This document shows, one piece after another, positions 1-8,524 of a stretch of 64,000 bases of DNA; the first letter of the stretch is position 1; each line of letters begins with the position of its first letter. The DNA is taken from contig NC_018721.1 of the NCBI RefSeq assembly GCF_000153485.2, positions 3,286,001 through 3,350,000 of the forward strand, in the 5' to 3' direction. The stretch comes from Psychroflexus torquis ATCC 700755. Its GTDB lineage: Bacteria; Bacteroidota; Bacteroidia; Flavobacteriales; Flavobacteriaceae. The notes beneath the pieces are model-generated. The model was not told the origin of the DNA and made no database searches. It saw only the letters and a program-made list of their open reading frames with translations. A program made the translations under genes and the position numbers.

Positions 1-369
1 TGATATCACTATATTCTTGGCTTGATAATCTGCTTTACTAGTAGATATTCTAAAAAAGCTTTTGTTCTTAGTTACTTTCTCAACTTTTTCAAATAGGTTA
101 ATGTGAATTTGCTTGTAGTCTACGATCCTTCTGTAATATTCCAACGCTTCCTGTTTTGTGGGTTTGTTGTTATTACTTACAAATGGGATTTCATCTAGTT
201 CTAATTTTTCAGACGTAGAGAAAAAAGTCATTTTGTCTGGATAATTATATAAGGAGTTGACTAAGGCTCCTTTTTCTATAATAATATAAGAAAGATTCTT
301 TTTTTTAGCTTCTATTGCGCTAGCTATCCCTATGGGTCCACCACCAACAATCAACACATCGTACGTCAT
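1..369 (-). CDS. ypdA: YpdA-like bacillithiol disulfide reductase, N-terminal part (runs off the window)
   Basis: The ATG is at 369 on the minus strand and the frame stays open for 123 codons to the window edge, so only the N-terminus is visible. It begins with the FAD-binding glycine motif VLIVGGGPIGIASA (about residues 5-18). It then has the YpdA-typical stretches IEKGALVNSLYNYP and TFFSTSEKLEL. From family knowledge, YpdA is a cytoplasmic NADPH-dependent flavoprotein linked to recycling oxidised bacillithiol, the low-molecular-weight thiol of many Bacteroidetes. It lies directly downstream of rpe on the same strand, with only three bases between the rpe stop and this start, so the two are probably co-transcribed. 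A generic FAD-dependent oxidoreductase is the alternative, but the YNYP and FFSTSEKLE signatures favour YpdA. Confidence 0.8.
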   Translation of the reverse strand, partial: MTYDVLIVGGGPIGIASAIEAKKKNLSYIIIEKGALVNSLYNYPDKMTFFSTSEKLELDEIPFVSNNNKPTKQEALEYYRRIVDYKQIHINLFEKVEKVTKNKSFFRISTSKADYQAKNIVIS

Positions 370-372
370 AGT

Positions 373-1035
373 CTATTTATTTATAGAATTTTTAAGGTTC
401 AAAATAGTTTCTTCTGGATCATCACTTTTAAAGACATAGCTTCCTGCTACCAAGACATCTGCTCCACAGGCAATAAGTTCTTCAGCATTCTTATCGGTGA
501 CTCCTCCGTCAATTTCGATCTTAGTATCAGCCCCTTCCTCAAGAATCAATGCCTTGAGTTGTTTTATTTTCTTGTAAGTACGTTCAATAAAGTGTTGTCC
601 ACCAAAACCAGGATTCACACTCATAAGGCATACCATATCTATGTCATTGATACAATCCCTCAATAACTCTACATTGGTATGAGGATTTAAAGCAACACCA
701 GCCTGCATTCCATGATTTTTAATAGATTGTAAGCTTCTGTGCAAATGTGAACAGGCTTCGTAATGAACCGTAAGCATATTCGATCCCAAATCTGCAAACT
801 CCTTTATATATCGATCTGGATCAACAATCATGAGGTGTACATCGATGAATTTTTTAGCATGTTTGGAAATAGCTTTTAAAACAGGCATCCCAAAAGAGAT
901 ATTAGGCACAAATACACCGTCCATAATATCGATATGGAACCAATCTGCTTGACTCGTATTTACCATTTCTACATCACGTTGTAAATTGGCGAAATCTGCG
1001 GCGAGTATAGATGGGGCTATAAGTTTATCACTCAT
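373..1035 (-). CDS. rpe: ribulose-phosphate 3-epimerase
   Basis: This enzyme interconverts ribulose 5-phosphate and xylulose 5-phosphate in the pentose phosphate pathway in the cytoplasm. At 220 residues it has the usual family length. The TIM-barrel metal and catalytic residues are visible: H34 and D36 with D39 in HIDIMDG, H67 in VHLMI, the VNPGFGGQ phosphate loop near residue 140, and EIDGGV with the catalytic Asp. The phosphate-gripping AGSYVF lies near the C-terminus. The ATG at 1035 gives the conserved start IAPSILAADF. It reads away from the DUF6122-like gene and is followed almost immediately by the ypdA-like gene on the same strand. Confidence 0.97.
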   Translation of the reverse strand: MSDKLIAPSILAADFANLQRDVEMVNTSQADWFHIDIMDGVFVPNISFGMPVLKAISKHAKKFIDVHLMIVDPDRYIKEFADLGSNMLTVHYEACSHLHRSLQSIKNHGMQAGVALNPHTNVELLRDCINDIDMVCLMSVNPGFGGQHFIERTYKKIKQLKALILEEGADTKIEIDGGVTDKNAEELIACGADVLVAGSYVFKSDDPEETILNLKNSINK

Positions 1036-1154
1036 GACTTAAATTTTTCTGTAAAAATAAGGTTTTAGTTGGGGAAGTTGTCCATATATTCACAAAACCC
1101 CCTTGTGTTTAAGAGCTGTTTAACTGTATTTTGCAACTTGATTAAACGATAACG

Positions 1155-1505
1155 ATGTTGCAAACTTTTGTTCATTACGCGAATCATTTTTTAGTGATCT
1201 TTTTTATTGCCAGGTTGTATACTCCTAAACACGTTTGGAAAAGCTATTTGGTCTTATTGACGACTATGCTTGTTGATATAGACCATTTATGGGCAATTCC
1301 TATTTTTGATCCCAGTCGGTGTAGCATAGGCTTTCATACGTTTCACTCCGAAATAGCGATTCTAGTTTACATCCTTATCTTCATATTTATAAAGAATAAA
1401 TGGGTGAGGCTTATAAGCATAGGTTTAATATTTCATATGATTACAGATGCCATTGATTGCATTTGGTCTAACTTTGACTGTCTTCAGGATTATTTCATAT
1501 CTTGA
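1155..1505 (+). CDS. DUF6122-like small integral membrane protein
   Basis: This is a 116-residue, very hydrophobic protein with about three to four membrane segments. It carries Asp/His motifs in loops: DIDHLWA near residue 41, GFHTFHSE near residue 59, and HMITDAIDC near residue 96. This D..H / H..D pattern resembles small membrane proteins of the DUF6122 and YdjM/DUF457 (membrane-bound metal-dependent hydrolase) type, which are common in flavobacteria. The function is not established. It lies 119 bp from the divergent rpe start. Its end is followed by a secreted protein whose better start is 17 bp downstream. The family assignment is from memory of similar proteins. Confidence 0.7.
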   Translation: MLQTFVHYANHFLVIFFIARLYTPKHVWKSYLVLLTTMLVDIDHLWAIPIFDPSRCSIGFHTFHSEIAILVYILIFIFIKNKWVRLISIGLIFHMITDAIDCIWSNFDCLQDYFIS

Positions 1506-1521
1506 TGAATCATCTGGTTTC

Positions 1522-2310
1522 ATGAAGCTGCCCTATCTTTTTTTTCTTCTGACTATTATAACTACTAGCTTAAGTGCTCAAGTACAAAACCTCAAGCTTA
1601 TAGATAGTTTAACCTTGCAGGCAGATCGCTTTTGGGGAGTGGATGTTTACGATAGATTTTACTTTTCTGAAAGAAATGTTTTTTATAAGACTGAAAACAA
1701 GCAAAAATTTCAATTTCAAGATTTACAACTCGGTGATCTCGAAAGTGTGGATTTATTAAATCCTCTAAAAATTCTTTTGTTTTATAAAGAAGCCAATACC
1801 ATTGTCATTTTAGATAATCGGTTGAATGAAATAAGCCGTATTAATTTCGGCGTTATTTCAGATTTTAAAACAGTTGATTTCGTGGGTGTTTCTAAAGATA
1901 ATTTACTGTGGATTTTTAATGCGGATATCCAGCAATTGGAATTGTTCGACTATCAAAACGAACTTACAAAAAACACCTCATTACCCATAAACCAAGAGAT
2001 TTTACATTTCAAAAGCAATTACAATTTTTGTTGGCTTCAGCATTCAAACTCATTTACAAAGTATAATATCACTGGAAGTGTCGTGGACAGATTTAGCTTG
2101 GAAGGAGCAATATCTTTTGCGACATTTAAAAGTCAAGTGATGGTACAAACTCAGTCGAGTTTGGAATTGTTTGAAAAGGACTCACGTCAAAAAACCTCTT
2201 TTAAAAAACCTAAAATTACGTTCAATCAATTTTATTTCAATGCCCAAAACCTTTATATTTGCAGCGATAAAGTACTTTACACGTACAGACTAACCGCCGT
2301 AAATAATTGA
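1522..2310 (+). CDS. hypothetical exported protein, possibly beta-propeller-like
   Basis: I place the start at the ATG at 1522 rather than the upstream ATG at 1447, because 1522 gives a clean signal peptide (MKLPYLFFLLTIITTSLSAQ, cleavage after SAQ). The upstream start would overlap the preceding gene by 59 bases. The mature part, about 240 residues, alternates short hydrophobic beta strands with polar turns and repeated patterns such as LWIFNAD and LYICSDKVLYTY. This suggests a propeller-like or WD40-like beta fold. No catalytic motif is visible. It is followed after 4 bp by the deoxynucleoside kinase gene on the same strand, so the two are probably in one operon. The function is unknown to me. 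Confidence 0.65.
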   Translation: MKLPYLFFLLTIITTSLSAQVQNLKLIDSLTLQADRFWGVDVYDRFYFSERNVFYKTENKQKFQFQDLQLGDLESVDLLNPLKILLFYKEANTIVILDNRLNEISRINFGVISDFKTVDFVGVSKDNLLWIFNADIQQLELFDYQNELTKNTSLPINQEILHFKSNYNFCWLQHSNSFTKYNITGSVVDRFSLEGAISFATFKSQVMVQTQSSLELFEKDSRQKTSFKKPKITFNQFYFNAQNLYICSDKVLYTYRLTAVNN

Positions 2311-2314
2311 TTAT

Positions 2315-2929
2315 ATGCACGTTGCAATCGCTGGGAATATTGGAGCAGGAAAGACAACTCTTACCAAACTTATAGCTAAACATTATAATTGGAGAGCAGA
2401 ATACGAAGATGTTATAGAAAATCCCTTTTTGGAAGATTTTTATGAAGACATGAAACGATGGTCTTTTAACCTTCAAATTTACTTTTTGAACAGTAGGTTT
2501 AGACAAATTCTCGAAATCCGTGAAAGCAATACAGACATTATTCAGGATAGGACTATTTATGAAGATGCTTTTATTTTTGCGCCCAATTTACATGCGATGG
2601 GTTTGATGTCTAATAGAGATTTCAAAAACTACTCTTCACTATTCGACCTTATGGAGTCTGTTACAGAGGCTCCAGATTTGCTGATCTATCTTAGAAGTAG
2701 TGTGCCTAATTTGGTAAAGCAAATTCAAAAACGCGGTCGTGACTATGAGAATTCTATTTCTATAGATTACCTTAATAAATTGAACGAGCGCTATGAAGCT
2801 TGGATTCAATGTTATGATAAAAGTAAACTCTTAGTCATCGATGTTGATGATCTTGACTTTGTTGATAAGCCAGAGGATTTGGGTTTGATATTTAATAAAA
2901 TCGACGGTGAAATTCACGGCCTATTTTAA
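2315..2929 (+). CDS. deoxynucleoside kinase (dNK family)
   Basis: This enzyme phosphorylates deoxynucleosides with ATP in the nucleotide salvage pathway. The protein has 204 residues with the Walker A loop GNIGAGKTT at residues 7-15. It also has the substrate-site element EYEDVIENPFLEDFY near residue 30, the IIQDRTIYEDAFIF motif (DR plus E) near residue 74, and the LID-like RGRDYENSI near residue 140. These are typical of the deoxyadenosine/deoxyguanosine kinase family. Substrate preference cannot be read from the sequence. The 3' end overlaps the convergent pyrophosphohydrolase gene by 4 bp. The upstream secreted-protein gene is 4 bp away. Confidence 0.93.
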   Translation: MHVAIAGNIGAGKTTLTKLIAKHYNWRAEYEDVIENPFLEDFYEDMKRWSFNLQIYFLNSRFRQILEIRESNTDIIQDRTIYEDAFIFAPNLHAMGLMSNRDFKNYSSLFDLMESVTEAPDLLIYLRSSVPNLVKQIQKRGRDYENSISIDYLNKLNERYEAWIQCYDKSKLLVIDVDDLDFVDKPEDLGLIFNKIDGEIHGLF

Positions 2930-3312
2930 TGGTCTAGGATATTTTTGAGTTTGGGCTTAAAATAATGGGGTCCTTTTAAAACTTTGCCATCTTCTCTGTA
3001 AATTGGTTTTCCGTTCTCATCTAGTTTGCTCATGTTGCTTTGATGTATTTCTTCAAAGACTTCCCCTATTTTATGTTGCATACCATGGGAAATGATGGTC
3101 CCGCACAAGACGTAAAGCATGTCTCCTAAGGCGTCTGCAACTTCTACAAGATTTCCTTGAGAAGCTGCTTCTAGATACTCTTCATTTTCTTCTTGCATCA
3201 ACTTGTAGCGAAGCATGTTTTTATCAAGTCCAAGATCTGCTTTTTGGACTTCTGAAACATCGAGTCCGAAAGCTTTATGAAATATTTTTACATGTTCTAA
3301 TGGCTTTTTCAT
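2926..3312 (-). CDS. all-alpha NTP pyrophosphohydrolase (MazG/PRA-PH-like)
   Basis: This small all-alpha nucleoside triphosphate pyrophosphohydrolase has 128 residues. The Mg-binding pattern is clear: EENEEYLEA near residue 41 followed by EVADALGDMLYVL near residue 57, the E..E...E..D arrangement of the MazG/HisE superfamily. Relatives hydrolyse non-canonical or excess NTPs to the monophosphate and pyrophosphate. The C-terminal part with SNMSKLDENGKPIYREDGKV is typical of the COG4696-like subgroup. It converges with the deoxynucleoside kinase gene. Whether they cooperate in nucleotide housekeeping is inference from adjacency. Confidence 0.85.
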   Translation of the reverse strand: MKKPLEHVKIFHKAFGLDVSEVQKADLGLDKNMLRYKLMQEENEEYLEAASQGNLVEVADALGDMLYVLCGTIISHGMQHKIGEVFEEIHQSNMSKLDENGKPIYREDGKVLKGPHYFKPKLKNILDH

Positions 3313-3324
3313 AAGATTTAAAAG

Positions 3325-3332
3325 TATTTTTG
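3325..3332 (+). promoter_or_regulatory. candidate Bacteroidetes -7 box (TATTTTTG) upstream of the 3349 gene
   Basis: TATTTTTG matches the Bacteroidetes -7 consensus TAnnTTTG and lies 16 bases before the ATG at 3349. I see no clear -33 TTTG at the right distance, so support is partial. Confidence 0.35.
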
Positions 3333-3348
3333 TGAAAAATATAAAATT

Positions 3349-3579
3349 ATGTTTACTCCAGGGCGTATTGCCTTTATCATTTTCTTTGTCGTTGTATTTG
3401 TCTCCATTATTATCTATTCATACATCAAAGATAGAGGACTTCATAATAAGTATTATAAAGGAAGTTTGTTTGTGCTTTTGGGTTTTTTTACATTTATTAT
3501 CTTACTCATTCTTTTAAGATTTTACTGGAGAGAAGAATCCATCTTAGACCTTATTAAAAATATAATGGGAAGTTCTTAG
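3349..3579 (+). CDS. small hypothetical membrane protein
   Basis: A 76-residue protein with two predicted membrane helices: roughly residues 6-24 (RIAFIIFFVVVFVSIIIYSY) and 41-60 (SLFVLLGFFTFIILLILLRF). A short basic linker, KDRGLHNKYYKG, lies between them. Such two-helix proteins are frequent in flavobacteria and have no assigned function. It stands alone between the minus-strand pyrophosphohydrolase and the sensor kinase gene, with a plausible -7 promoter box just upstream. An overlapping 61-codon frame starting at 3332 is less protein-like and was not used. Confidence 0.6.
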   Translation: MFTPGRIAFIIFFVVVFVSIIIYSYIKDRGLHNKYYKGSLFVLLGFFTFIILLILLRFYWREESILDLIKNIMGSS

Positions 3580-3629
3580 GTTTCTTAAATATTATTTTAA
3601 CTTTAAATTAAATTGGAGAAGGAATATAT

Positions 3630-5480
3630 ATGTTTTTTACCAAAACCCTAGTGGTTTCTCTTTTAAGTATAATAAGCTTTAGTTCTATAGCTCAAACAGC
3701 TGAAATCGATAGTCTTTTTGAACATAATAAGTTTGAAAGACTAGAAGATTTTTTGTTCCAGTCTAAGTCGTTAGACTCAATTAACCTTAAGCTAGCGAAG
3801 TCACGTTATTACAATACATTTAAACAATTGGAAGAATCATTTAAGATTCTTTACAGCATAGATACTACCACGCTAGATCCTAAGCAAAAGGCCTACTATT
3901 TCTATAATCTCGGCGAGTCTTTTGATATGAATAGCAATTTCGATTTTGCTGCGCTTAACTACATCAAGGCACAAATCTATTTTAAAGAGATAGGTGACTT
4001 AGTGAGATACAATCGCATTAATTTAGACCTTTTTTACACTGTAGCCAACGAGGATATTTACCAAAAACCAGTAGATTATCTTGATGAATTTCAGAAAATA
4101 GCAATCGAACTTAAAGATCCCATGCAAATGGTAGATCTAGAAATTGAGTTAGCTTATATGAGTTTGGAAAGCCCAGATTCTACTTCAGGCTTTCTCGATC
4201 ATATTTATAACGCCTACCGTTACTTGGAAAAAGATCCCAATATTTATAAGTTAGGAAACGTTCACACTTATCATGCTATGTATTATACGGATGTTGTCAT
4301 CCAAAAAGATTCAGCAGAATTTTATTATAATAAAGGTATTGATATTTATGAACAACTGGGTTTGCCTCATAAAGCAGCCCTTGGCTATTTTAGTTTGGGA
4401 GATCTAAATAGTTTTGTTGGAGATTATGATCGAGCGGTGTATTGGACCAAAAAGGCTAATGGTTATAGGAATTTTAATTATGATTTTGAGTTAACCGCTT
4501 ATATCAATCAAAAGCTTGCTAAAGATTATAAGGCCTTAAACCAACCCGACTCCGCCTATAAATATTTAAATGAATCTTTACTTTATCGAGACAGTATAGA
4601 CATTACACAACAAAATATTTCGCTAACCCGATTTGAAGCGGAAAAAAAAGAGAGAGAGAATTTAGTTTTAGAAAAGAAAAATGAAAGAAATCAGTCTATT
4701 ATATACTCTTCAATAGGAGCTTTTATCCTTCTTGTATTTCTATCTATTGCGATTTATCAAAATGCAAAAAAGAAACAACTCTTAATCCAGAAAAACAAGG
4801 CTCTCGAAATTAATAAAATTCAAAAAGAGTTAAAAGAACAAGAAATTAAGGCTATAGATGCACTGGTAGTCGGACAAGAGAAAGAGCGTGCAAGACTTGC
4901 AAGTGATTTACACGATAATATCGGGTCTAATTTTACAGCTATCAAGTCTTATTTTGATCATTTGTATACAGAGTTAAAAGCAATAGACTCCAAACCCATA
5001 GGTTTTGATAGAGCTTACAATCTACTAGAACAAACCTATCAAGACATCAGATCACTAGCTCACCTAAAACATAGCGGCCTTATGGCTGAAAATGACCTCA
5101 TTCCTGCCTTGAGTACTTTAAGTAAAAACATCAGTTCCTTTAGTAGGATTGAAGTGGATTTCTTTCATTTTATTCCTACCGAAGACCAACTGGATGATAA
5201 ATTAGAACTTAATGTGTTTAGAATTATCCAAGAGACCATGGCCAATGTGGTTAAACATTCTCAGGCCAGTAAAGCTTCTATCTCACTCACTAAATCTGAT
5301 GATCTCTTAAATATTATTGTAGAAGATAACGGTGTTGGTTTTAACAAAAATAAAATTGAAGAAAAAGAGTCTTTCGGCCTACAAAGTATAAAACAGCGAG
5401 TCACCTATTTAAAAGGAGAATTCACCATAGATTCTTCAGAAGGTAGTGGGACTACATTAATAATAGATATTCCACTATGA
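3630..5480 (+). CDS. TPR-containing sensor histidine kinase (HisKA_3/HATPase_c, NarX/LiaS type)
   Basis: This is a membrane sensor kinase of 616 residues. It has a signal peptide (residues 1-22, ending SSIAQ) and a large extracytoplasmic region of TPR-like helices to about residue 350. One membrane helix follows (near 355-376, IIYSSIGAFILLVFLSIAIY), then a coiled linker. The HisKA_3 dimerisation helix has the phospho-acceptor His in ERARLASDLHDNIGSNF near residue 428. The HATPase_c domain has its N box near 535 (IIQETMANVVKHS) and G boxes EDNGVGF and GSGTTLII. Its stop overlaps the start of the response regulator gene by 4 bp (ATGA), so the pair is translationally coupled. The signal sensed is unknown. 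Confidence 0.93.
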   Translation: MFFTKTLVVSLLSIISFSSIAQTAEIDSLFEHNKFERLEDFLFQSKSLDSINLKLAKSRYYNTFKQLEESFKILYSIDTTTLDPKQKAYYFYNLGESFDMNSNFDFAALNYIKAQIYFKEIGDLVRYNRINLDLFYTVANEDIYQKPVDYLDEFQKIAIELKDPMQMVDLEIELAYMSLESPDSTSGFLDHIYNAYRYLEKDPNIYKLGNVHTYHAMYYTDVVIQKDSAEFYYNKGIDIYEQLGLPHKAALGYFSLGDLNSFVGDYDRAVYWTKKANGYRNFNYDFELTAYINQKLAKDYKALNQPDSAYKYLNESLLYRDSIDITQQNISLTRFEAEKKERENLVLEKKNERNQSIIYSSIGAFILLVFLSIAIYQNAKKKQLLIQKNKALEINKIQKELKEQEIKAIDALVVGQEKERARLASDLHDNIGSNFTAIKSYFDHLYTELKAIDSKPIGFDRAYNLLEQTYQDIRSLAHLKHSGLMAENDLIPALSTLSKNISSFSRIEVDFFHFIPTEDQLDDKLELNVFRIIQETMANVVKHSQASKASISLTKSDDLLNIIVEDNGVGFNKNKIEEKESFGLQSIKQRVTYLKGEFTIDSSEGSGTTLIIDIPL

Positions 5481-6106
5481 TAAGAGTAGCAATTGCAGAT
5501 GATCACCAAACTCTTATTGACGGTATAAGTCTTCGGTTTGATGGAAATGAGTCCATAGATCTTGTATTTTCTGCCAATGACGGTAAGGATTTCTTAAAAC
5601 AGCTTAAAATTACTCCGGTAGATCTTGTAATTACAGACCTTAAAATGCCAAAAATGGACGGTGTTACGTTAGCTAGAGAGATTAAGCGAGATTTCAAAAA
5701 TGTAAAAGTAATAGTTCTCTCTATGTTCGATCAACCAGATGTAATAAATAAAATGGTAGACGTAGATGTGGATGGCTATATCTTGAAGACATCTTCGCTA
5801 GATGAGTTGGTAACTGCTATTGGAGAGGTAAATAAGGGAAAGAAATATTTCGATAAGCATCTTCACGGGATTACTAGCTTATTTGATGTTAATTCAACAT
5901 CTTCAAAAACAAGTCTATCGAATGCAGAAAAGGATATATTAAACCTCATTGCTGAGGGCAAAACATCACAAGAAATAGCTAATGAAAGAGCTTGTGCTGT
6001 TTCCACGATCCACACCCACAGAAGAAATATGGCCCATAAACTAGAACTATATGGCAAGGGGGAATTGTTGCGTTATGCTATGGATAAAAAGTATAATTTT
6101 GAATAA
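5477..6106 (+). CDS. NarL/LuxR-type response regulator
   Basis: A transcriptional regulator of 209 residues. The receiver domain (residues 1-120) has the acidic pair DDH at 8-10, the phospho-acceptor Asp in VITDLKMPKMDG near residue 54, the conserved S in VLSMFD and the K in YILKTSS. The LuxR-type helix-turn-helix (residues 145-205) has AEGKTSQEIANE, then STIHTHRRNMAHKL as recognition helix. It is partner of the overlapping upstream histidine kinase. Target genes are not evident. The GhrA-like gene 12 bp downstream may be in the same transcript. Confidence 0.95.
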   Translation: MIRVAIADDHQTLIDGISLRFDGNESIDLVFSANDGKDFLKQLKITPVDLVITDLKMPKMDGVTLAREIKRDFKNVKVIVLSMFDQPDVINKMVDVDVDGYILKTSSLDELVTAIGEVNKGKKYFDKHLHGITSLFDVNSTSSKTSLSNAEKDILNLIAEGKTSQEIANERACAVSTIHTHRRNMAHKLELYGKGELLRYAMDKKYNFE

Positions 6107-6117
6107 AGTCAATAAGC

Positions 6118-7044
6118 ATGTCCATATTAATTGTAAGTACAACTAGGAATCCCCAAAAATGGAGAGATACATTAATGTCTAAAAATGAATCTTTAGATAT
6201 CCAAATTTATCCAGATATTGACCGTCCAGAAGATGTTGAATTCGCCATTTCTTGGAAACATCCAGAAGGTCTTTATAACGATTTTCCAAATCTTAAAGTC
6301 ATCGCTTCTATGGGAGCAGGTGTGGATCATATTTTGAAAGATAAGAATTTGCCTGAGCAGGTAAGGGTAACAAGAATTGTCGATGAGCAGTTAACAGAAG
6401 ATATGAGCCAATTTGTCCTATTAAATTGTTTGACGGTCTCTAGAAATCTTTTCACACATATCCAAGATCAATCTGCTAAACTTTGGAATATCAAGCCTTA
6501 TCAAACTCCAAAACATACTTCAGTTGGTATTATGGGGTATGGTGTTCTTGGACAAGAAGCTGGTAAAGTTTTGAAAAAAAATGGGTTTGAGGTTATAGGG
6601 TATGCCAACTCTTCAAAAACAGTAGATGGCATCCGAGTTTATGGAGAAAAAGAACAGGATGAATTTCTAAATAAGACTCAGATTCTTGTTTGTTTATTGC
6701 CTCTCACCGAACTCACCACAGGAATTCTGAATCTTGATCTCTTTAGAAAACTAAAAGATAAAGCCTATTTAATTAATGTGGCTAGGGGAGAGCACCTTAA
6801 CGAAGATGAGTTACTGAAAGCGATAGATCAGGACATTATATGTGGAGCAAGCCTAGATGTTTTTCGAGAAGAACCTCTTCCGAGTTTTCACCCCTTTTGG
6901 GAACATCCTCAAATCCAAATCACACCACATATTGCGAGTATAACAGATCTAGAGTCAGTAGACAGTCAATTGCTTGAAAATTATGCGAGGATGAAAAATG
7001 GAAAAGCCTTACTGAATGAAGTGAATACTGCAAAAGGATATTAA
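6118..7044 (+). CDS. ghrA: glyoxylate/hydroxypyruvate reductase A-like D-2-hydroxyacid dehydrogenase
   Basis: This NAD(P)H-dependent reductase of 2-keto acids has 308 residues, close to GhrA length. The Rossmann motif GIMGYGVLGQEAGKVLK is near residue 139. The catalytic triad pattern of the family is present: Arg in INVARGEHLNEDEL near 222, Glu in FREEPLP near 251, and His in ITPHIASIT near 271. The N-terminal catalytic domain contains ASMGAGVDHIL near residue 64. Glyoxylate or hydroxypyruvate are the likely substrates by family, but the exact specificity cannot be read. It follows the two-component pair closely and converges on crcB. Confidence 0.85.
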   Translation: MSILIVSTTRNPQKWRDTLMSKNESLDIQIYPDIDRPEDVEFAISWKHPEGLYNDFPNLKVIASMGAGVDHILKDKNLPEQVRVTRIVDEQLTEDMSQFVLLNCLTVSRNLFTHIQDQSAKLWNIKPYQTPKHTSVGIMGYGVLGQEAGKVLKKNGFEVIGYANSSKTVDGIRVYGEKEQDEFLNKTQILVCLLPLTELTTGILNLDLFRKLKDKAYLINVARGEHLNEDELLKAIDQDIICGASLDVFREEPLPSFHPFWEHPQIQITPHIASITDLESVDSQLLENYARMKNGKALLNEVNTAKGY

Positions 7045-7047
7045 AGG

Positions 7048-7434
7048 CTAATGAGCAGCTAAGTTTTTAGTGATTATAAAACCTAAAAAAACAGCCAAGA
7101 TTCCCAATACAAGGCTTCCTAGAGCATAAAGTAAAAACTCTAAGTAAAGGTTGCTTTTTAATAAATTTAGATTTTCTGAAGAGAAAGTGGAGAACGTTGT
7201 AAATCCGCCGCAAAACCCCACCGCTAGTAAAAGCTGTAAATTCGAGTACTGACCTTCAGATTTCATCAACCAACCCAATAAAAGTCCAATTAAAAGACTT
7301 CCTAAAACATTCACAGTTAAGGTGCTAAAGAAGTTAAACTTCGAGTCAACTTGTGTTTTAAAAAATAAAGTTACTAGAAATCGGCAAACACTTCCTAATC
7401 CACCCCCTAAAAATACAAGCAAAACAGACTTCAT
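7048..7434 (-). CDS. crcB: fluoride-specific ion channel CrcB/FluC
   Basis: A small membrane protein of 128 residues with four hydrophobic helices, as in the dual-topology Fluc fluoride channels that export toxic fluoride. Diagnostic motifs are GGGLGSVCRFL at the N-terminus, TLTVNVLGSLLIGLL near residue 39 (Asn of the pore), and GFCGGFTTFSTFSSE near residue 73, which holds the fluoride-pore phenylalanines and the central sodium site. It is a single-copy homodimeric-type gene here. It lies 2 bp downstream of the SRPBCC-like gene on the same strand. I see no fluoride riboswitch in the immediate upstream DNA because that DNA is coding. Confidence 0.94.
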   Translation of the reverse strand: MKSVLLVFLGGGLGSVCRFLVTLFFKTQVDSKFNFFSTLTVNVLGSLLIGLLLGWLMKSEGQYSNLQLLLAVGFCGGFTTFSTFSSENLNLLKSNLYLEFLLYALGSLVLGILAVFLGFIITKNLAAH

Positions 7435-7436
7435 AT

Positions 7437-8471
7437 TTATTCAATTATGGGGATATAATAATTTGTAATCCACTTGGATGGATTAACAGTAGAGTTTGAA
7501 CTGATTTCAAATTCAAGAAAGGGTTTTAGCCGCGTATTGATTTTTAGGGACCTATTCGCAACTATAGTATTGCTATATTTTATAAGCTCCTCCATATTGA
7601 TATAGTCTCCCGTCAGCTTGGTTTTAAAATAAGCTCCTTGACTAACCGATTTAGACAAAATCTCATAAGTATCAGGGATGGCAATTTTTTCTTGGGAACC
7701 TATTCCAGGAGAAAATATCAGATTATCGGTATTTTCATATAAATTCTCAAATAAAATAAGTCTTCCTTTATAGATTTCAAACTTTTGCTCCTTCATAAAG
7801 TCTTCTATACTTTTGAAAATTGGCTCAGATTTTTCTAGGATTTTATTATAGTTAAGTTTAGCTGCAGAGGTAGCGTGAAGCAAGTAAAATCGACTGGTTT
7901 CAACTTTACCCACCATAGCTATATCATAGACTGAAATTTCTTTTTGGAGAGACCTTTCAAGACTGCTTAAGCTATTTTCAATAGATGTTTTAGCGATGTC
8001 TAAATGTGAAATTCCTGTAAATACAGTTTCAGCTTTTTGCCAAAAACTAGCATCAGATTCTAAGTGGAGTATAAGGCTTGAGTTATTTTCTGAAGTTTTA
8101 AATTTCCAGGTTATATCAATTTCAGAAAGACTCAACCATGTTTTTAAAGTGAGTTGCTGTACAAGTGAATCTGAAACTTTAGATTTGTTTTGAAGATTGA
8201 TACTTTCAAATTTAGAATTCTGCCAAGAAAGTATTGAGTTTTCAAAATCATTAGGATTGCTTAGTCTAGGGATTATAGACTCATCTTCATATAATGTAAA
8301 CCAGTTGGAATAGGTAGAAAAATCTTTAATCTTCGATTCGAAGAGCTTTGCGTTGATGGGGGTTTCAAAATTTATCGTTTCTTGATTATTCACATTTACC
8401 GTCGCAATATAGAGGGAGCCCACAACAAAAAGTAAGACAATAAGAAAGAAGATATACTTAAAAAATTTCAT
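7437..8471 (-). CDS. membrane-anchored SRPBCC + effector-binding (GyrI-like) domain protein
   Basis: The product has 344 residues and begins with a membrane anchor (residues 6-26, IFFLIVLLFVVGSLYIATV). The first half resembles an SRPBCC/polyketide-cyclase-like lipid-binding fold: it has FETPINAKLFESKIKDFSTYSNWF, then a WKFKTSENN and FWQKAETVFTG segment, as in flavobacterial SRPBCC proteins. The second half resembles GyrI/AraC effector-binding domains. I base this on overall pattern rather than on catalytic residues, and no function is established. It shares strand and tight spacing with crcB downstream, with pepT further upstream on the same strand. Confidence 0.55.
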   Translation of the reverse strand: MKFFKYIFFLIVLLFVVGSLYIATVNVNNQETINFETPINAKLFESKIKDFSTYSNWFTLYEDESIIPRLSNPNDFENSILSWQNSKFESINLQNKSKVSDSLVQQLTLKTWLSLSEIDITWKFKTSENNSSLILHLESDASFWQKAETVFTGISHLDIAKTSIENSLSSLERSLQKEISVYDIAMVGKVETSRFYLLHATSAAKLNYNKILEKSEPIFKSIEDFMKEQKFEIYKGRLILFENLYENTDNLIFSPGIGSQEKIAIPDTYEILSKSVSQGAYFKTKLTGDYINMEELIKYSNTIVANRSLKINTRLKPFLEFEISSNSTVNPSKWITNYYIPIIE

Positions 8472-8524
8472 ATGGTAGTTCTTATATAAACGAATATACT
8501 TAAAATCAAGCTATGTTTTAAGAT

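Noticed and set aside
1447..1521. Upstream ATG extension of the exported protein gene
   Set aside because: It would overlap the DUF6122-like gene by 59 bases and bury the signal peptide that starts at 1522.
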